64,000 nucleotides of DNA from DAOPZC01 sp035353175 (GCA_035353175.1 DAOPZC010000010.1:28593-92592); one strand, 5' to 3'. Shown: positions 16,971 to 26,278, numbered from the stretch's first letter. A program made the numbers and translations. Notes: generated from the sequence alone by a model not told the origin.

Positions 16971-17969
16971 TCAAACCCTGATTCCCAGCGCCTCCCGCAC
17001 GCGCCGCGTGAGCACGACCGGCGCATGCGGCAGGGTGCGCAGGTCGAAGCGCGGCAGCAGGTCGCGCAGCGTCAGGTCCTCGTCCCACTCGGCCCAGCCG
17101 CACCACCACGCCAACAGGCCGATGACCTTTCCGGCCGGCAGCCCCGCCTGGCGGAAAGCGCAGACGCGCGTGTCGCCGTGGCGCTTCGCCAGACGGCGGC
17201 CCTCTTCGCTCACCACCAGCGGCACATGCACGAAGGCGGGCGGCGGCAGCCCGAGCGCGCGATACAACAGCAGCTGGCGCGGCGTCGCCGGGAGCAGATC
17301 GTCGCCGCGCACCACCTCGGTGATGCCCATCGCCGCATCGTCCGCCACCACCGCCAGCATATAGCCCGCGCCCGAAGGCTCGCGCGCCAGCACGAAGTCG
17401 CCGCTCAGCGCCGAGACGTCCTGTTCGTAGTGTCCGTGAAAACCGTCCTCGAAAATCACCTTCTCGCCCGCGGGCACCCGGAAGCGCCACGCGGGCATAC
17501 GCCCGTCCGGCAAGGTCCGGCGGGCCGCCTCGTAGTCCGCAAAGCGGCCGCGGCACGTGCCGGGATAGTAGAGTCCGTCCTCGGTGTGCGGCGCGGATTG
17601 GCCCGCCTCGACATCGCGGCGCGAACAGACGCAGGGATAGACCAACCCCTGAGCCCTGAGCCTCTCCAGCGCGCAGGCGTAGAACGCCGTCCGTGCCGTC
17701 TGCGTATAGGGCGCGTACGGCCCGCCCACGTCGGGGCCCTCGTCCCAATCGAATCCCAGCCAGCGCAAATCCTCCAAGGCGGCGGCGGCCGCGCCCGGCT
17801 TGTTCTTGGGGTGATCGAGATCCTCCATGCGCATCACCACCGTGCCGCCCCGGCTGCGCACGCTCAGCCAAGCGATCAGGAATGTCCGGGCGTTCCCCAG
17901 ATGCAGCGCGCCCGTCGGGCTCGGCGCCAGCCGCCCCCGCACCCCGCAAAACGTTCCCGTTCTCACCAT
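16971..17969 (-). CDS. gluQ: Glutamyl-Q tRNA(Asp) synthetase (GluQ-RS)
   Basis: A protein of 332 residues that lacks the anticodon-binding half of a full GluRS. Motifs: the HIGH-type signature LAPSPTGALHLGNARTF, then the zinc-binding set C-x-C ... Y-x3-C (YPCVCSRRDVEAG and YYPGTCRGRF) that marks GluQ-RS, then the KMSKS-type RRLAKRHGDTR. The enzyme attaches glutamate to queuosine in the wobble position of tRNA(Asp). The start at 17969 is the first ATG. Its 5' side faces the ribonucleotide reductase gene across a 210-base divergent gap that carries the NrdR boxes. Confidence 0.9.
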   Translation of the reverse strand: MVRTGTFCGVRGRLAPSPTGALHLGNARTFLIAWLSVRSRGGTVVMRMEDLDHPKNKPGAAAAALEDLRWLGFDWDEGPDVGGPYAPYTQTARTAFYACALERLRAQGLVYPCVCSRRDVEAGQSAPHTEDGLYYPGTCRGRFADYEAARRTLPDGRMPAWRFRVPAGEKVIFEDGFHGHYEQDVSALSGDFVLAREPSGAGYMLAVVADDAAMGITEVVRGDDLLPATPRQLLLYRALGLPPPAFVHVPLVVSEEGRRLAKRHGDTRVCAFRQAGLPAGKVIGLLAWWCGWAEWDEDLTLRDLLPRFDLRTLPHAPVVLTRRVREALGIRV

Positions 17970-18054
17970 GCGACCATCATACCCGCCCGCCCGAAAGGAC
18001 GGAAGCCCAAAATGGTTTAACCGATTTCCTTGAACGACAACAACTTACGAAAAA

Positions 18055-18070
18055 GCACAAAATGTGGTGG
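18055..18070 (+). promoter_or_regulatory. NrdR box, distal copy
   Basis: The 16-mer GCACAAAATGTGGTGG agrees with the NrdR consensus (acaCwAtATaTwGtgt) at about 11 positions. It starts exactly 32 bp upstream of the proximal copy, three helical turns, which is the spacing usual for paired NrdR boxes. Confidence 0.65.
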
Positions 18071-18086
18071 ACTTCATCCAAGACAA

Positions 18087-18102
18087 CCACTATATATAGA
18101 CG
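18087..18102 (+). promoter_or_regulatory. NrdR box, proximal copy
   Basis: The core CTATATATAG inside the 16-mer starting CCACTATATATAG matches the NrdR consensus at about 12 positions. NrdR is the ATP/dATP-sensing repressor of ribonucleotide reductase genes; these boxes lie 77 bp and 109 bp ahead of the reductase ATG. The TATATA could also contribute to the -10 region, so a bound repressor would block transcription. Confidence 0.75.
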
Positions 18103-18179
18103 CTGTTTGATGGACGATCTGGATCGCTAGACCGACTCCGCAACCATCTTTTCCCCTTTTTTACATCAGAGGACCCGCC

Positions 18180-20414
18180 ATGAGCATCGAATCGCTGAAA
18201 AATTACGTTTTCACTTCCAAATACAGCCGCTACATCCCCGAGAAAATGCGCCGGGAAACCTTCGAGGAGGCGGTCGAGCGGGTCATCGACATGCACCGGC
18301 GGCACTTCGCCTCAAAGGGCATCGAGGTGGAAGATCTGCTGACCCTCTGCGAGCAGGCCATGAAAAAGCGCATGGTGCTGGGCAGCCAGCGCGCCATGCA
18401 GTTCGGCGGCGATCCGATCCTGCGCAAGCACGCCCGCATCTACAACTGCACCACCTCGTACTGCGATCGCCCGCGCTTCTTTCAGGAGGCGCTCTGGCTG
18501 CTGCTCTGCGGCTGCGGCGTCGGCTTCTCGGTGCAGACCCACCACATCGCCAAGCTGCCGGGCATCGCCAAGCCCGCGGGCACGAACAAGACCTTCGTGA
18601 TCCCCGACACCATCGAGGGCTGGGCGGACGCGCTGGGCGCGCTGCTCTCCAGTTACTTCGTCACGGGGCAGCCCTTCCCCGAATACGCCGGCGCGACGCT
18701 CCAGTTCGATTACACCCTGATCCGTCCCAAAGGCCGCCCCATCTCGTCCGGCATGGGCCGTGCGCCCGGCCCCGAGCCGCTGCGCCGCAGCCTGGAGATG
18801 ATCCGGGGGCTGCTGGACAAGCGCCTCGCTGAAGGCCTGGCGTGCCTGCGCTCGGTCGACGCCTACGACATCCTCATGCACGCCTCGGACGCCGTGCTTT
18901 CCGGCGGCGTGCGCCGCAGCGCCACGATCTGTCTCTTCTCGCCGGACGACGAGCTCATGGCCACGGCCAAGACCGGCAACTGGTTCACCGAAAACCCGCA
19001 GCGCGCGCGCTCGAACAACTCGGCCATCCTGCTGCGCAACCAGACCACGCGCGAGCAGTTCTCCAAGCTCATGAAGTCCGTCAAAGAGTTCGGCGAGCCG
19101 GGCTTCGTCTGGACCGACCACCTGGACATGACCTTCAACCCCTGCGGCGAAATCGGCCTCTACCCGCAGATCGACGGCGAGACGGGCTTCGCCTTCTGCA
19201 ATCTCTGCGAGATCAACATGGGCATCGTCGACAGCGCGGAGAAGTTCCGCGACGCCTGCAAAGCGGCCGCCATCCTGGGCACCCTGCAGGCCGACTACAC
19301 CGACTTCGATTACCTCGGCGAAACCAGCACGCGCATCGCGAAGCGCGAGGCGCTGCTCGGCATCTCGATGACCGGCATGATGGAGCACCCGGCGGTCTCT
19401 TTCGACCCCGCGCTTCAGTGCGAGATGGCCAAATACATCCTCGAGGTCAACGCCGAGGTGGCCAAGCGCATCGGCGTGAACCTTGCCGCACGCACCACCT
19501 GCGTCAAGCCGGCGGGCACCACCAGCAGCATTCTGGGCACCTCCTCGGGCATCCACCCCCACCACGCCAAGCGCTATTTCCGCCGCGCGCAGGCGAACGA
19601 GGACGAGCTGCTCGTCGACTTCTTCAAGGCGCAGAACCCCAAGGCCGTCGAGAAGTCGGTCTGGAACCCCAACGGCACCGACGTGGTGCTCACCTTCTGC
19701 GTGGAGGCCAGCCCCGACGCGCTGACCAAGCGCGACGTGGACGCCGTGGAGCTGCTGCGCAAGGTGAAGCTGACCAAAGAGAATTGGATCGACGCGGGCA
19801 AGCGTCCCGAGCTGTGCGCCCAGCCCTGGCTCAGCCACAACGTCTCCAACACCATCTCCGTCAAGGACGGCGAATGGGAGAGCGTCGCGGCCTTCATCTT
19901 CGAGCACCGCCACGCCTTCGCGGGCATCTCGCTCCTGCCGGACGGCGGCGATCTTGACTACCCGCAGGCGCCCTTCTGCGAAGTGCTCACCGCCGAGGAG
20001 ATTGTTCATATTTACGGTGTCGGCGCGCTGCTCGCCTCAGGCCTGATCGTCGACGGACTGCACGCCTTCGACGACAACCTCTGGGCCGCCTGCGACTGCG
20101 CGCTCGGCCGCGGCGAAAACCTGGACACGCCGACGCCCAAAATCTATCCCAAGCGCGTTTACGAAGCCATCGAGGTCGTCCGCGCCGCCAAGCAGGACTG
20201 GGTGCGCCGCGCCCGCAAGTTCGCCATGAATTATTTCGATAACGACGTTTTGAAGACGACCCGCTGCCTCAAGCGCGTCAACGCCTGCAAGCACTGGGAA
20301 GACCTCACCCGCACCTACGCGCCGGTCGACTACACACAGCTGATCGAACGCCAAGACAACACCACGGTCACGCAGACCGTCGCCTGCGCCGGCGGCAAGT
20401 GCGAGCTGATCTGA
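18180..20414 (+). CDS. nrdJ: Adenosylcobalamin-dependent (class II) ribonucleoside-triphosphate reductase
   Basis: A protein of 744 residues resembling the monomeric Lactobacillus-type enzyme. Visible active-site parts: GCGVGFSV (cobalamin and specificity region), the thiyl-radical cysteine and glutamate in NPCGEIGL (Cys near 322, Glu near 324), a disulfide partner pair near NCTTSYC (about 90) and NLCEINMG (about 344), the phosphate loop VKPAGTTSS, and the C-terminal redox pair CAGGKC (about 736 and 741). It makes deoxynucleotides with B12 chemistry, with or without oxygen, suiting an anaerobe or facultative cell. The region before the radical cysteine is shorter than in the Lactobacillus enzyme. 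AGAGGA precedes the ATG. Confidence 0.93.
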   Translation: MSIESLKNYVFTSKYSRYIPEKMRRETFEEAVERVIDMHRRHFASKGIEVEDLLTLCEQAMKKRMVLGSQRAMQFGGDPILRKHARIYNCTTSYCDRPRFFQEALWLLLCGCGVGFSVQTHHIAKLPGIAKPAGTNKTFVIPDTIEGWADALGALLSSYFVTGQPFPEYAGATLQFDYTLIRPKGRPISSGMGRAPGPEPLRRSLEMIRGLLDKRLAEGLACLRSVDAYDILMHASDAVLSGGVRRSATICLFSPDDELMATAKTGNWFTENPQRARSNNSAILLRNQTTREQFSKLMKSVKEFGEPGFVWTDHLDMTFNPCGEIGLYPQIDGETGFAFCNLCEINMGIVDSAEKFRDACKAAAILGTLQADYTDFDYLGETSTRIAKREALLGISMTGMMEHPAVSFDPALQCEMAKYILEVNAEVAKRIGVNLAARTTCVKPAGTTSSILGTSSGIHPHHAKRYFRRAQANEDELLVDFFKAQNPKAVEKSVWNPNGTDVVLTFCVEASPDALTKRDVDAVELLRKVKLTKENWIDAGKRPELCAQPWLSHNVSNTISVKDGEWESVAAFIFEHRHAFAGISLLPDGGDLDYPQAPFCEVLTAEEIVHIYGVGALLASGLIVDGLHAFDDNLWAACDCALGRGENLDTPTPKIYPKRVYEAIEVVRAAKQDWVRRARKFAMNYFDNDVLKTTRCLKRVNACKHWEDLTRTYAPVDYTQLIERQDNTTVTQTVACAGGKCELI

Positions 20415-20500
20415 GTCGCAATAGCCGCGGTTAACCTGCGCGTGCTGCGGCGGCGCACCGTCTGTGCATTAAACGATGCCCAACCGGGGGATTGAATCCC

Positions 20501-21586
20501 ATGAGAACGCCTCGCATCAGGTTGTATTTCGGCGCGATCGCGATCCTATGTCTCCTGACCCTGATGCTTTTGCGCCCGTCGGGAATGTCTGGCCCCGTCT
20601 TCCAAAGAACGGTCGATCGCCGTGCCGGCTCCGCGACCGGCGCCTGGGAAGCCGACTTCGAGATCAGGGACGCGCTTCCGCGGCTTTGTGTCCAGACCCG
20701 CTTTGAGAAAAAAGCGGGGCGCTTGCATCTGGATTGCGTAGACAAGAACGGCGCTCCGTTGTTCTCCAATTTTCTGATCACGCCGGGGGTCAAAAGTTTC
20801 AGCTGCGGATCCAACGTCCAAGGGACTTACACGCTCCGAGTCCGGGAGGATGGCGTTTCAGGATGGTATCGCATCGAAGCCGCTTCGAGAGCCGGCGTGA
20901 CGCGCTGGCAGAAGTCGATGGCATTCCTCCTCTCGCTCCTCGCTCTGAGCGCGGGTGTGGAGGCGTGGCAAGTGCGCCGCAGGCGAAGGGGCCTGGCCGC
21001 GCCGGCCTACGTGTCGGCGCGCATCGCGCGCCTTTTTTTGGGGCTTGGACTGTTCATCCTGTTCGTTTACCTGCTGCTCCATGAGGGCGGCCACGCGTTG
21101 GCCTCGATGGCCTTCGGCAGCTTCGATCTGCAGCGGAGCGATTTCTTCGGACTTTCCGGCTCGCCCCATTCGGGCATCAAGCCCTGGGTCAAACTTCCGG
21201 CTTGGCAGGGCGCCGTCCAATCCGCTGCCGGGCCCCTGCTTCCAATCCTGACCGGATACGCGCTTTTCGCCTTTTGGCGGTCGCGCCGGGGGACCGCCCT
21301 CAGAAGCAGGCGATTCATCGTGGACGTTTTCTGGTCTTTCACGCTGGCCACGCTACTCGTCTCTCCCCTCGGGCTCGTGTTGCCGATGATCGGCGCGATC
21401 TCCGACTCTGATTACAGCGGGTTCGCCAACGCCGGATGGTTAACCCGGTGGCAAGCCGACGGATTGGTGCTGGCCTGCGTGCTGATCAACGGCTACCTGT
21501 TCTGGCGCGTTTTTCCCGCGCTCGTGACCATCCGACGAAGACTGCAAACCGGATTGGCGCAGGAAGAAGATCTGCGCTGCGCGTAA
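20501..21586 (+). CDS. M50-like membrane protein with HEGGH motif
   Basis: A protein of 361 residues. An N-terminal membrane helix (about 8-25) is followed by a soluble domain of about 100 residues, then four or five membrane segments. The second of these carries H-E-G-G-H in LLLHEGGHALASMAFG, the zinc motif of M50 site-2-type peptidases, followed by an AGP-containing helix (SAAGPLLPILTGY). The second M50 motif (N-x-x-P-x3-D-G) was not seen, so catalytic activity is uncertain. The start at 20501 follows GGGGGA; a TTG three codons upstream is less likely. Confidence 0.65.
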   Translation: MRTPRIRLYFGAIAILCLLTLMLLRPSGMSGPVFQRTVDRRAGSATGAWEADFEIRDALPRLCVQTRFEKKAGRLHLDCVDKNGAPLFSNFLITPGVKSFSCGSNVQGTYTLRVREDGVSGWYRIEAASRAGVTRWQKSMAFLLSLLALSAGVEAWQVRRRRRGLAAPAYVSARIARLFLGLGLFILFVYLLLHEGGHALASMAFGSFDLQRSDFFGLSGSPHSGIKPWVKLPAWQGAVQSAAGPLLPILTGYALFAFWRSRRGTALRSRRFIVDVFWSFTLATLLVSPLGLVLPMIGAISDSDYSGFANAGWLTRWQADGLVLACVLINGYLFWRVFPALVTIRRRLQTGLAQEEDLRCA

Positions 21587-21609
21587 CGTGCGCCGCGGCA
21601 AGTCTCCCC

Positions 21610-22638
21610 TTACGCCAGGGGCGTGAGCAGGTTGTTCAGGTAGAGCAGGCCGACGGCGCGCACGTCGAGCGTGTGGCCGGCGCGGTACGAGACCACGGTG
21701 CCGACGAAGCGGCCGGTATCGATCAGCGCGATCGCGGCCAGCAGGTCCAGCGTGGCACGGTGCCAAGCGGGCTCCAGCGCCTTGCCGCTGCCCTCCTGCA
21801 CGAAGCGCGGCTCGCCGTAAAACTTGCGCTTGCCGTGGATCAGGATATTGTCCGTGGTGTAACCGAGGTTGCGCGTGTCGGCCATCAGGAACCCGAAAGC
21901 CCGCACCATCAGCATCTGCGCGTGCGAGGCGTTCGTGCGCGCAAACGCGCCGTAGCGAAAGCTTTTGGGCGTCACATCGAAGACGATGCGCTGCTTGCCG
22001 ATCACGGATTTGAAATCGATCGCCACGTCGAGGCGCAGCTTCTTTTCGCCTTTTTCCGGAGGGAGGAACGTCAGGAAATCACCGCGGTCGCCGCCGAAGG
22101 TCACCGGCTCTTTGACCGTCACATAGCGCGCGGGCTCGTCGCGCTCGACGATGCCGCACTGGTCGATCGCCTCCACCAGATCCATGCTGCTGCGCGCAAA
22201 CAGCGGGGGATCGCCGGCGTTGGTGCTGATGACCACGTCGTCCACGCCCATGCCGAGCCGCAGCGCGACGATGTGCTCGACCATGCGCAGGTAGTTGTGG
22301 GGGTTGCCGCTGCGCAGCACGATGTTGCGCGCCGAGGTCCACACGTTGCGGATCGTCACATGCGTCTTCAGCTGCTCGGCGAGGTCGGTGCGGTCGATCC
22401 ACCAGCCGTATTCGTCCGACGGCTTGAAGGTCAATGTACGCTGCGCACGCCCGGAAAAAGTTCCGGGTCCCGTGACGGACCGCTCGCCGCCGAGCGTGGT
22501 GCGCCGCGGGGAATACCCGGCATCGCCTTCACACAGGTCCGCCACATCGACCGGCTGCGCCTGAAACCGTTCATGCGCCTGGCGCACCGCCTGGGTCTCG
22601 CCCAACAGAATCCGCCCGAGCGGATACGAAAAATCCAT
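21610..22638 (-). CDS. lpxC: LpxC-type UDP-3-O-acyl-GlcNAc deacetylase, divergent
   Basis: A protein of 342 residues. LpxC removes the N-acetyl group in the committed step of lipid A synthesis. Zinc and active-site elements are present: MVEH (first zinc His), a WHRATLDLLAAI segment where LpxC has H-K-x-x-D, and SYRAGHTLDVRA matching Y-K-S-G-H-A-L-N. There are differences: the substrate loop G-V-G-L-H is replaced by GTFSG, the His-Asp spacing is one residue longer, and there is an N-terminal extension of about 45 residues. It may be the cell's true LpxC in a divergent lineage or a paralogue. It is the last gene of the comEC-murC-thioredoxin-lpxC run. Confidence 0.75.
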   Translation of the reverse strand: MDFSYPLGRILLGETQAVRQAHERFQAQPVDVADLCEGDAGYSPRRTTLGGERSVTGPGTFSGRAQRTLTFKPSDEYGWWIDRTDLAEQLKTHVTIRNVWTSARNIVLRSGNPHNYLRMVEHIVALRLGMGVDDVVISTNAGDPPLFARSSMDLVEAIDQCGIVERDEPARYVTVKEPVTFGGDRGDFLTFLPPEKGEKKLRLDVAIDFKSVIGKQRIVFDVTPKSFRYGAFARTNASHAQMLMVRAFGFLMADTRNLGYTTDNILIHGKRKFYGEPRFVQEGSGKALEPAWHRATLDLLAAIALIDTGRFVGTVVSYRAGHTLDVRAVGLLYLNNLLTPLA

Positions 22639-22658
22639 ACTGCGCTCTCTCCCTCGCC

Positions 22659-23228
22659 CTATTTCGCGCCATTCGGCTGAGCCGTCTTCGTGGCCTTCAT
22701 CTTCTCGTAGGCCGAGAGGGGCTTGCCCGCCTCGGGCTTGTTTTCCGTCTTGATGCCGGCCTGATCGAGCATCTCCTTGAGATGCTTCACGTAAGCCTCG
22801 CCGCCGCCCCTCTGATAGCCGGTCCGGCCGAGCTGCTTGCCGTCCGCGTCCAGCAGAAAGATCGTGGGATAGCCGCGGACGCCATACTTGGCGGCCAGTT
22901 CCTCGTTCTGCTTCCTCGTCTTCGATGAGATCTTCTTTTGATTGGGGAAGTCGGCCTCAAACAGGATCAGGTTGTCGGCCGCGAACTTTTCGAAGACCTG
23001 CGTGTCCAGCGACTCCTCGCGCAGCTTCATGCACCAGCCGCACCAGTCGCTGCCCGTGAAGAACGCGAGAATCGGCTGTTTGAAAGCCGCGGCCTCTTTC
23101 TTGGCCACCTCGAAATCGTCGACCCATCCCTTGGTCTTCTCGGGAACAACATCCTTCTTGGCCCACGACTGAGCCTGGACGCACGCGGCCATCAGGCAAA
23201 CCAATGTCATACCGATCATCTGCTTCAT
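22659..23228 (-). CDS. Secreted thioredoxin-family protein (CGWC)
   Basis: A protein of 189 residues with a signal peptide (about 1-20). The thioredoxin-like domain has the redox pair CGWC in FFTGSDWCGWCMKL and the cis-Pro loop GVRGYPTIFLLD. This is the DUF255/thioredoxin_7 type common in PVC and Bacteroidota periplasms. A likely job is disulfide reduction or isomerisation, or protection of envelope proteins. The C-terminus is Lys-rich. AGGGGTG precedes the ATG. It lies 25 bp after the murC-like gene and 20 bp before lpxC. Confidence 0.88.
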   Translation of the reverse strand: MKQMIGMTLVCLMAACVQAQSWAKKDVVPEKTKGWVDDFEVAKKEAAAFKQPILAFFTGSDWCGWCMKLREESLDTQVFEKFAADNLILFEADFPNQKKISSKTRKQNEELAAKYGVRGYPTIFLLDADGKQLGRTGYQRGGGEAYVKHLKEMLDQAGIKTENKPEAGKPLSAYEKMKATKTAQPNGAK

Positions 23229-23253
23229 CCCGACACCCCTTTCTTGCGTTCCC

Positions 23254-24552
23254 TTACGCGCCGGCCAACCTTGCGGCCAACCGCGGCAGGCCGGGATCCC
23301 GCGCGCCCAGCGTCACAAGCGCCCCACCCGGGACCGCTCGCGCGCGCATTTGGACCTCGGCCGCCTCTAAAGTCTCAAGAAGCGTCACTTTAACACCTTT
23401 TTCCGTGAGCTGTGAAGCCAAAACGTCGCTCCCGACACTCCGGTCCGCCGTGCCTCCGGCATCATAAACCGGCAACAGGAAAAGCGTGTCTTCCGGACGG
23501 CACACCCGGGAGAAGACGGCCACCAGGCCCTCCAGCATTTTACGCAGCGGCGCATAGCCGTGCGGACGCCAGACCGCGCACACCCCCTTCGGGAACGCCG
23601 CCGCCAACGCGGTCCACGCGGCCGCTAATTTCTCCGGATTATGCGCGTAATCGTCCACCACCGCCGCGCCGCCGCACGTCCCGACCCGCTGCAGCCGCCG
23701 CTCGACGCCGCCGAAGGCCCGCAGCGCGGCGGCCAGCCGGGCCGGCTCCGCGCCCAGAGCCCGCGCCATGCGCACCGCGTGCCACGCGTTGTAGACGTTG
23801 TGCGCGCCCGGCATCGGCACCAGATACTCGACGCCCTCGAAGGTGAAACAGCCATTCCAGCCCTCCAGCCGCAGGCCTTCCGGACGTCCCTCCTCCTGCC
23901 GGCCATCGATCACCACGCCCGGCACGCGGTCCCGGAAGGAGGAGAAGAGCGACAGCGTCTCGTCGATGCCGAAGTGATCGGCAGACGCGTTCGTGATGAC
24001 CGCATGCTCCGGACGGAACACCATCAGCGACTTGTCCGACTCATCCGCCTCGATCACCGCCCACGCCCCGGCCCCCTTGCGGACCGAGCCGATCCGCGTG
24101 CCGCCCGCGCCCCAGCCCGCCACCGCCGCGCCGTTCACCACCAGCGGGTCAAACCCGGCGCCTTCAAGGAGACATCCCAGCATCGCCGTCACGGAACTCT
24201 TGCCGCAGGTCCCCGTGACCGCGATCAGGCGCCGTCCCTCAACGACGCGCTCCAGCTCCGCCGCGCGGTGCACCACGGGAATGCCCTGCGCCTGGGCCTT
24301 GACGACCTCGGGATTGTCCGCTTCGATCGCGCTGCTGACCACCAGGCGCGCCGTCTGCGGCGTCACGCCCGAGCCGTCCTGCGGGAACAGCCGCACGCCC
24401 TGCCGCGCCAGGCACGCCAGGGTCTCGGTCATATCGCCGGTGTCCAGCAGCCGGTCCGAGCCCGTGACCTCCGCGCCCTGGTCCAACAGGGCCTGCGCCA
24501 GCGCGCTCATGCCCACGCCGCCGATCCCCGACACATGCACCACTTCGCTCAT
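23254..24552 (-). CDS. murC: MurC-type Mur ligase, divergent
   Basis: A protein of 432 residues with the three Mur domains: Rossmann N-terminus (HVSGIGGVGMSALA...GSD), ATP-binding centre (VTGTCGKSS, EADESDKS, ITNASADHFG) and C-terminal domain (VVDDYAHNPEKLAAA, then WRPHGYAPLRKM). MurC adds L-alanine to UDP-MurNAc in peptidoglycan synthesis. Odd points: the P-loop reads GTCGKSS where MurC has GTHGKTT, and it is shorter than the usual 460-490 residues. It could be the main MurC of this lineage or a paralogue. The ATG at 24552 overlaps the comEC stop (ATGA), with GAGAGGA upstream. Confidence 0.8.
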   Translation of the reverse strand: MSEVVHVSGIGGVGMSALAQALLDQGAEVTGSDRLLDTGDMTETLACLARQGVRLFPQDGSGVTPQTARLVVSSAIEADNPEVVKAQAQGIPVVHRAAELERVVEGRRLIAVTGTCGKSSVTAMLGCLLEGAGFDPLVVNGAAVAGWGAGGTRIGSVRKGAGAWAVIEADESDKSLMVFRPEHAVITNASADHFGIDETLSLFSSFRDRVPGVVIDGRQEEGRPEGLRLEGWNGCFTFEGVEYLVPMPGAHNVYNAWHAVRMARALGAEPARLAAALRAFGGVERRLQRVGTCGGAAVVDDYAHNPEKLAAAWTALAAAFPKGVCAVWRPHGYAPLRKMLEGLVAVFSRVCRPEDTLFLLPVYDAGGTADRSVGSDVLASQLTEKGVKVTLLETLEAAEVQMRARAVPGGALVTLGARDPGLPRLAARLAGA

Positions 24553-26210
24553 TGCAATTCCTCTCTCTGGCCGACGCCCTCGTCCAGCCAGGCCAAACCG
24601 TCCGGCCGGCGCGCGCGCAGCCAGCCCGCCACGCCGACGAGCACGCCGAACCACGCCCACACCATCCACGGCGCCCACTTCGCGATCCGGACGTTGCCGC
24701 CCGGACACGCGGCCGTCACTTCCGCCGTGCGCACCATGACCAGCGTGAAGAAGCCGGCCGCGTGGTTGAAGATCGAGGCCGCCCACTCACTCAGCAGGCT
24801 CGCCGCCATGCCCAGGCACCCGGCCACCACGATGAAAAACGAGCACGGGCCTATCACCAGATTCGCGAACAGGCCGCCCGGTGTGAAACGCCCGAAATAA
24901 TACGCGGTCAGCGGCACCGACGCAAGCCACGCCGCCAGCGACACGGCCAACGAGTCGGCCAGGAACTGCACCGCCGTCTTGAGCCAACGGAGCCGGCGCG
25001 CCCGCCCCCGTTCCCCCGCCGCCGCCAGAAGCCGCGCCTGCGTCTCCATCCGCTCGATGCGGCACACGTGCCGCGCGATCGCGCAGAAAGGCTTACAGAA
25101 GACCACCAGCCCGCCCATCACGACAAACGAGAGCACGCAGCCGATGTCGTAGATCAGCCACGGATGAAGCGCGTGCACGATGACCGCCGCACCCGCCAGC
25201 GCGGCGATTCCGCTCGGCTTGCGACCGATCAGCGGTGCCGCGAAATAGAGCACCGCCATCAGGCAGGCGCGCACTGCGCTCGGGCGCGCGCCGGTCGTCA
25301 CCGTGTAGAAGATCAGCAGCGGCGCGACGAACACGATCCAGTAGGTGCGCGGCACGCCCAGCGAGGCCACGGCCAGCACCAGCACCGACGCCACCAGCAC
25401 AATGTGCAGCCCCGAGATCGCGAACACGTGGATCGTGCCCGAATCCACAAACACGCGCCGCATGCCCGCCGACATCGCATGCCGGCTGCCCAGCAGCATC
25501 GCCAAGTTGAGCGCGGGTATCTCGCCCCAGGACTCGATGCCGATCGTCACGCGCGCCGCAGCCAGCCGCCGGGCCCGCTCCACGCGGGCGGTCCACGAGC
25601 CGGCATCGGTGACGGCCAGGCGCCGCGATCGCCCCTCCCCGGCGTTCACGCTCAGCATCAGCAGCCCGTTGCGGCCTTTCCTGATCTTGCCGCTGCCGGC
25701 CAGGCGCCACACTTCGCCGGGCTGCGGCGAGGTTCCGCCTTCGCCGGGACGCGCGCCGAACCAGGTGATCTCCACCGGCAGTTGGCGGCATCTGAACGGC
25801 CCCGCCTCACACCGGAAGCGCTCGCCCCGGAAAGTGTACTTGGCCGAACGGCCCCGCAGCGGGGTCACCGCGACCTCAGGCCCGACCCGGCACACGTACG
25901 TCTGCTTCGGCGGCAGCTCGCGAAACTGCCGCGCCTCCTCGCCGCGGCCGTCGCGGTCGCGTGCCGCGAGACCCCATCCCAGCGCGACGGTCAGCAGCGC
26001 GGCCAGGGCGGCGCGCCGCCCCCCGCGCGCGGTCCACGCCAGCGCGGCGGCGCAGCCCAGCGCGGCCCCGGCCGCCAGCGGCCACACACCGCACCGGTAA
26101 CCGCACACGATGCCGGCCAGGAACAAAACGGCACCCCCCACCAGCGGCTGTCGCCGATGTTGAGCCATTCCCTTTTCGACAAAGCGCCGAGAGCGATCCG
26201 CTATAGACAT
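24549..26210 (-). CDS. comEC: ComEC/Rec2-family DNA uptake channel without C-terminal hydrolase domain
   Basis: A protein of 553 residues. An N-terminal pair of membrane helices precedes an OB-like soluble domain (about 100-215), then the competence domain with about nine membrane segments, including the signature FAISGLHIVLVASVL and the segment TGARPSAVRACLMAVL. ComEC carries single-stranded DNA across the inner membrane in transformation. The metallo-beta-lactamase-like C-terminal domain of the Bacillus protein is absent, as in many Gram-negatives. A perfect AAGGAGG precedes the ATG at 26210. First gene of a four-gene minus-strand operon. Confidence 0.92.
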   Translation of the reverse strand: MSIADRSRRFVEKGMAQHRRQPLVGGAVLFLAGIVCGYRCGVWPLAAGAALGCAAALAWTARGGRRAALAALLTVALGWGLAARDRDGRGEEARQFRELPPKQTYVCRVGPEVAVTPLRGRSAKYTFRGERFRCEAGPFRCRQLPVEITWFGARPGEGGTSPQPGEVWRLAGSGKIRKGRNGLLMLSVNAGEGRSRRLAVTDAGSWTARVERARRLAAARVTIGIESWGEIPALNLAMLLGSRHAMSAGMRRVFVDSGTIHVFAISGLHIVLVASVLVLAVASLGVPRTYWIVFVAPLLIFYTVTTGARPSAVRACLMAVLYFAAPLIGRKPSGIAALAGAAVIVHALHPWLIYDIGCVLSFVVMGGLVVFCKPFCAIARHVCRIERMETQARLLAAAGERGRARRLRWLKTAVQFLADSLAVSLAAWLASVPLTAYYFGRFTPGGLFANLVIGPCSFFIVVAGCLGMAASLLSEWAASIFNHAAGFFTLVMVRTAEVTAACPGGNVRIAKWAPWMVWAWFGVLVGVAGWLRARRPDGLAWLDEGVGQREELQ

Positions 26211-26261
26211 GGGTGCCGCCTCCTTGGCTTAAGGCTTCACTTTAACATATCTTTTGGGCGT

Positions 26262-26278
26262 CACGCAAAACCTGCGTG
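26262..26278. other. Small inverted repeat upstream of comEC
   Basis: A perfect CACGCA/TGCGTG repeat with a 5-base spacer lies 52 bases upstream of the comEC start, near where its -35 should be. It may be an operator. Its CGCAAAAC resembles half of the direct-repeat operator seen at 49-57 kb, but the second half is poor here. Confidence 0.3.

Noticed and set aside
20476..20500. A tRNA-like T-arm (GGGGATTGAATCCC) before the M50-like gene
   Set aside because: No matching acceptor stem, D-arm or anticodon arm lies in the surrounding bases.
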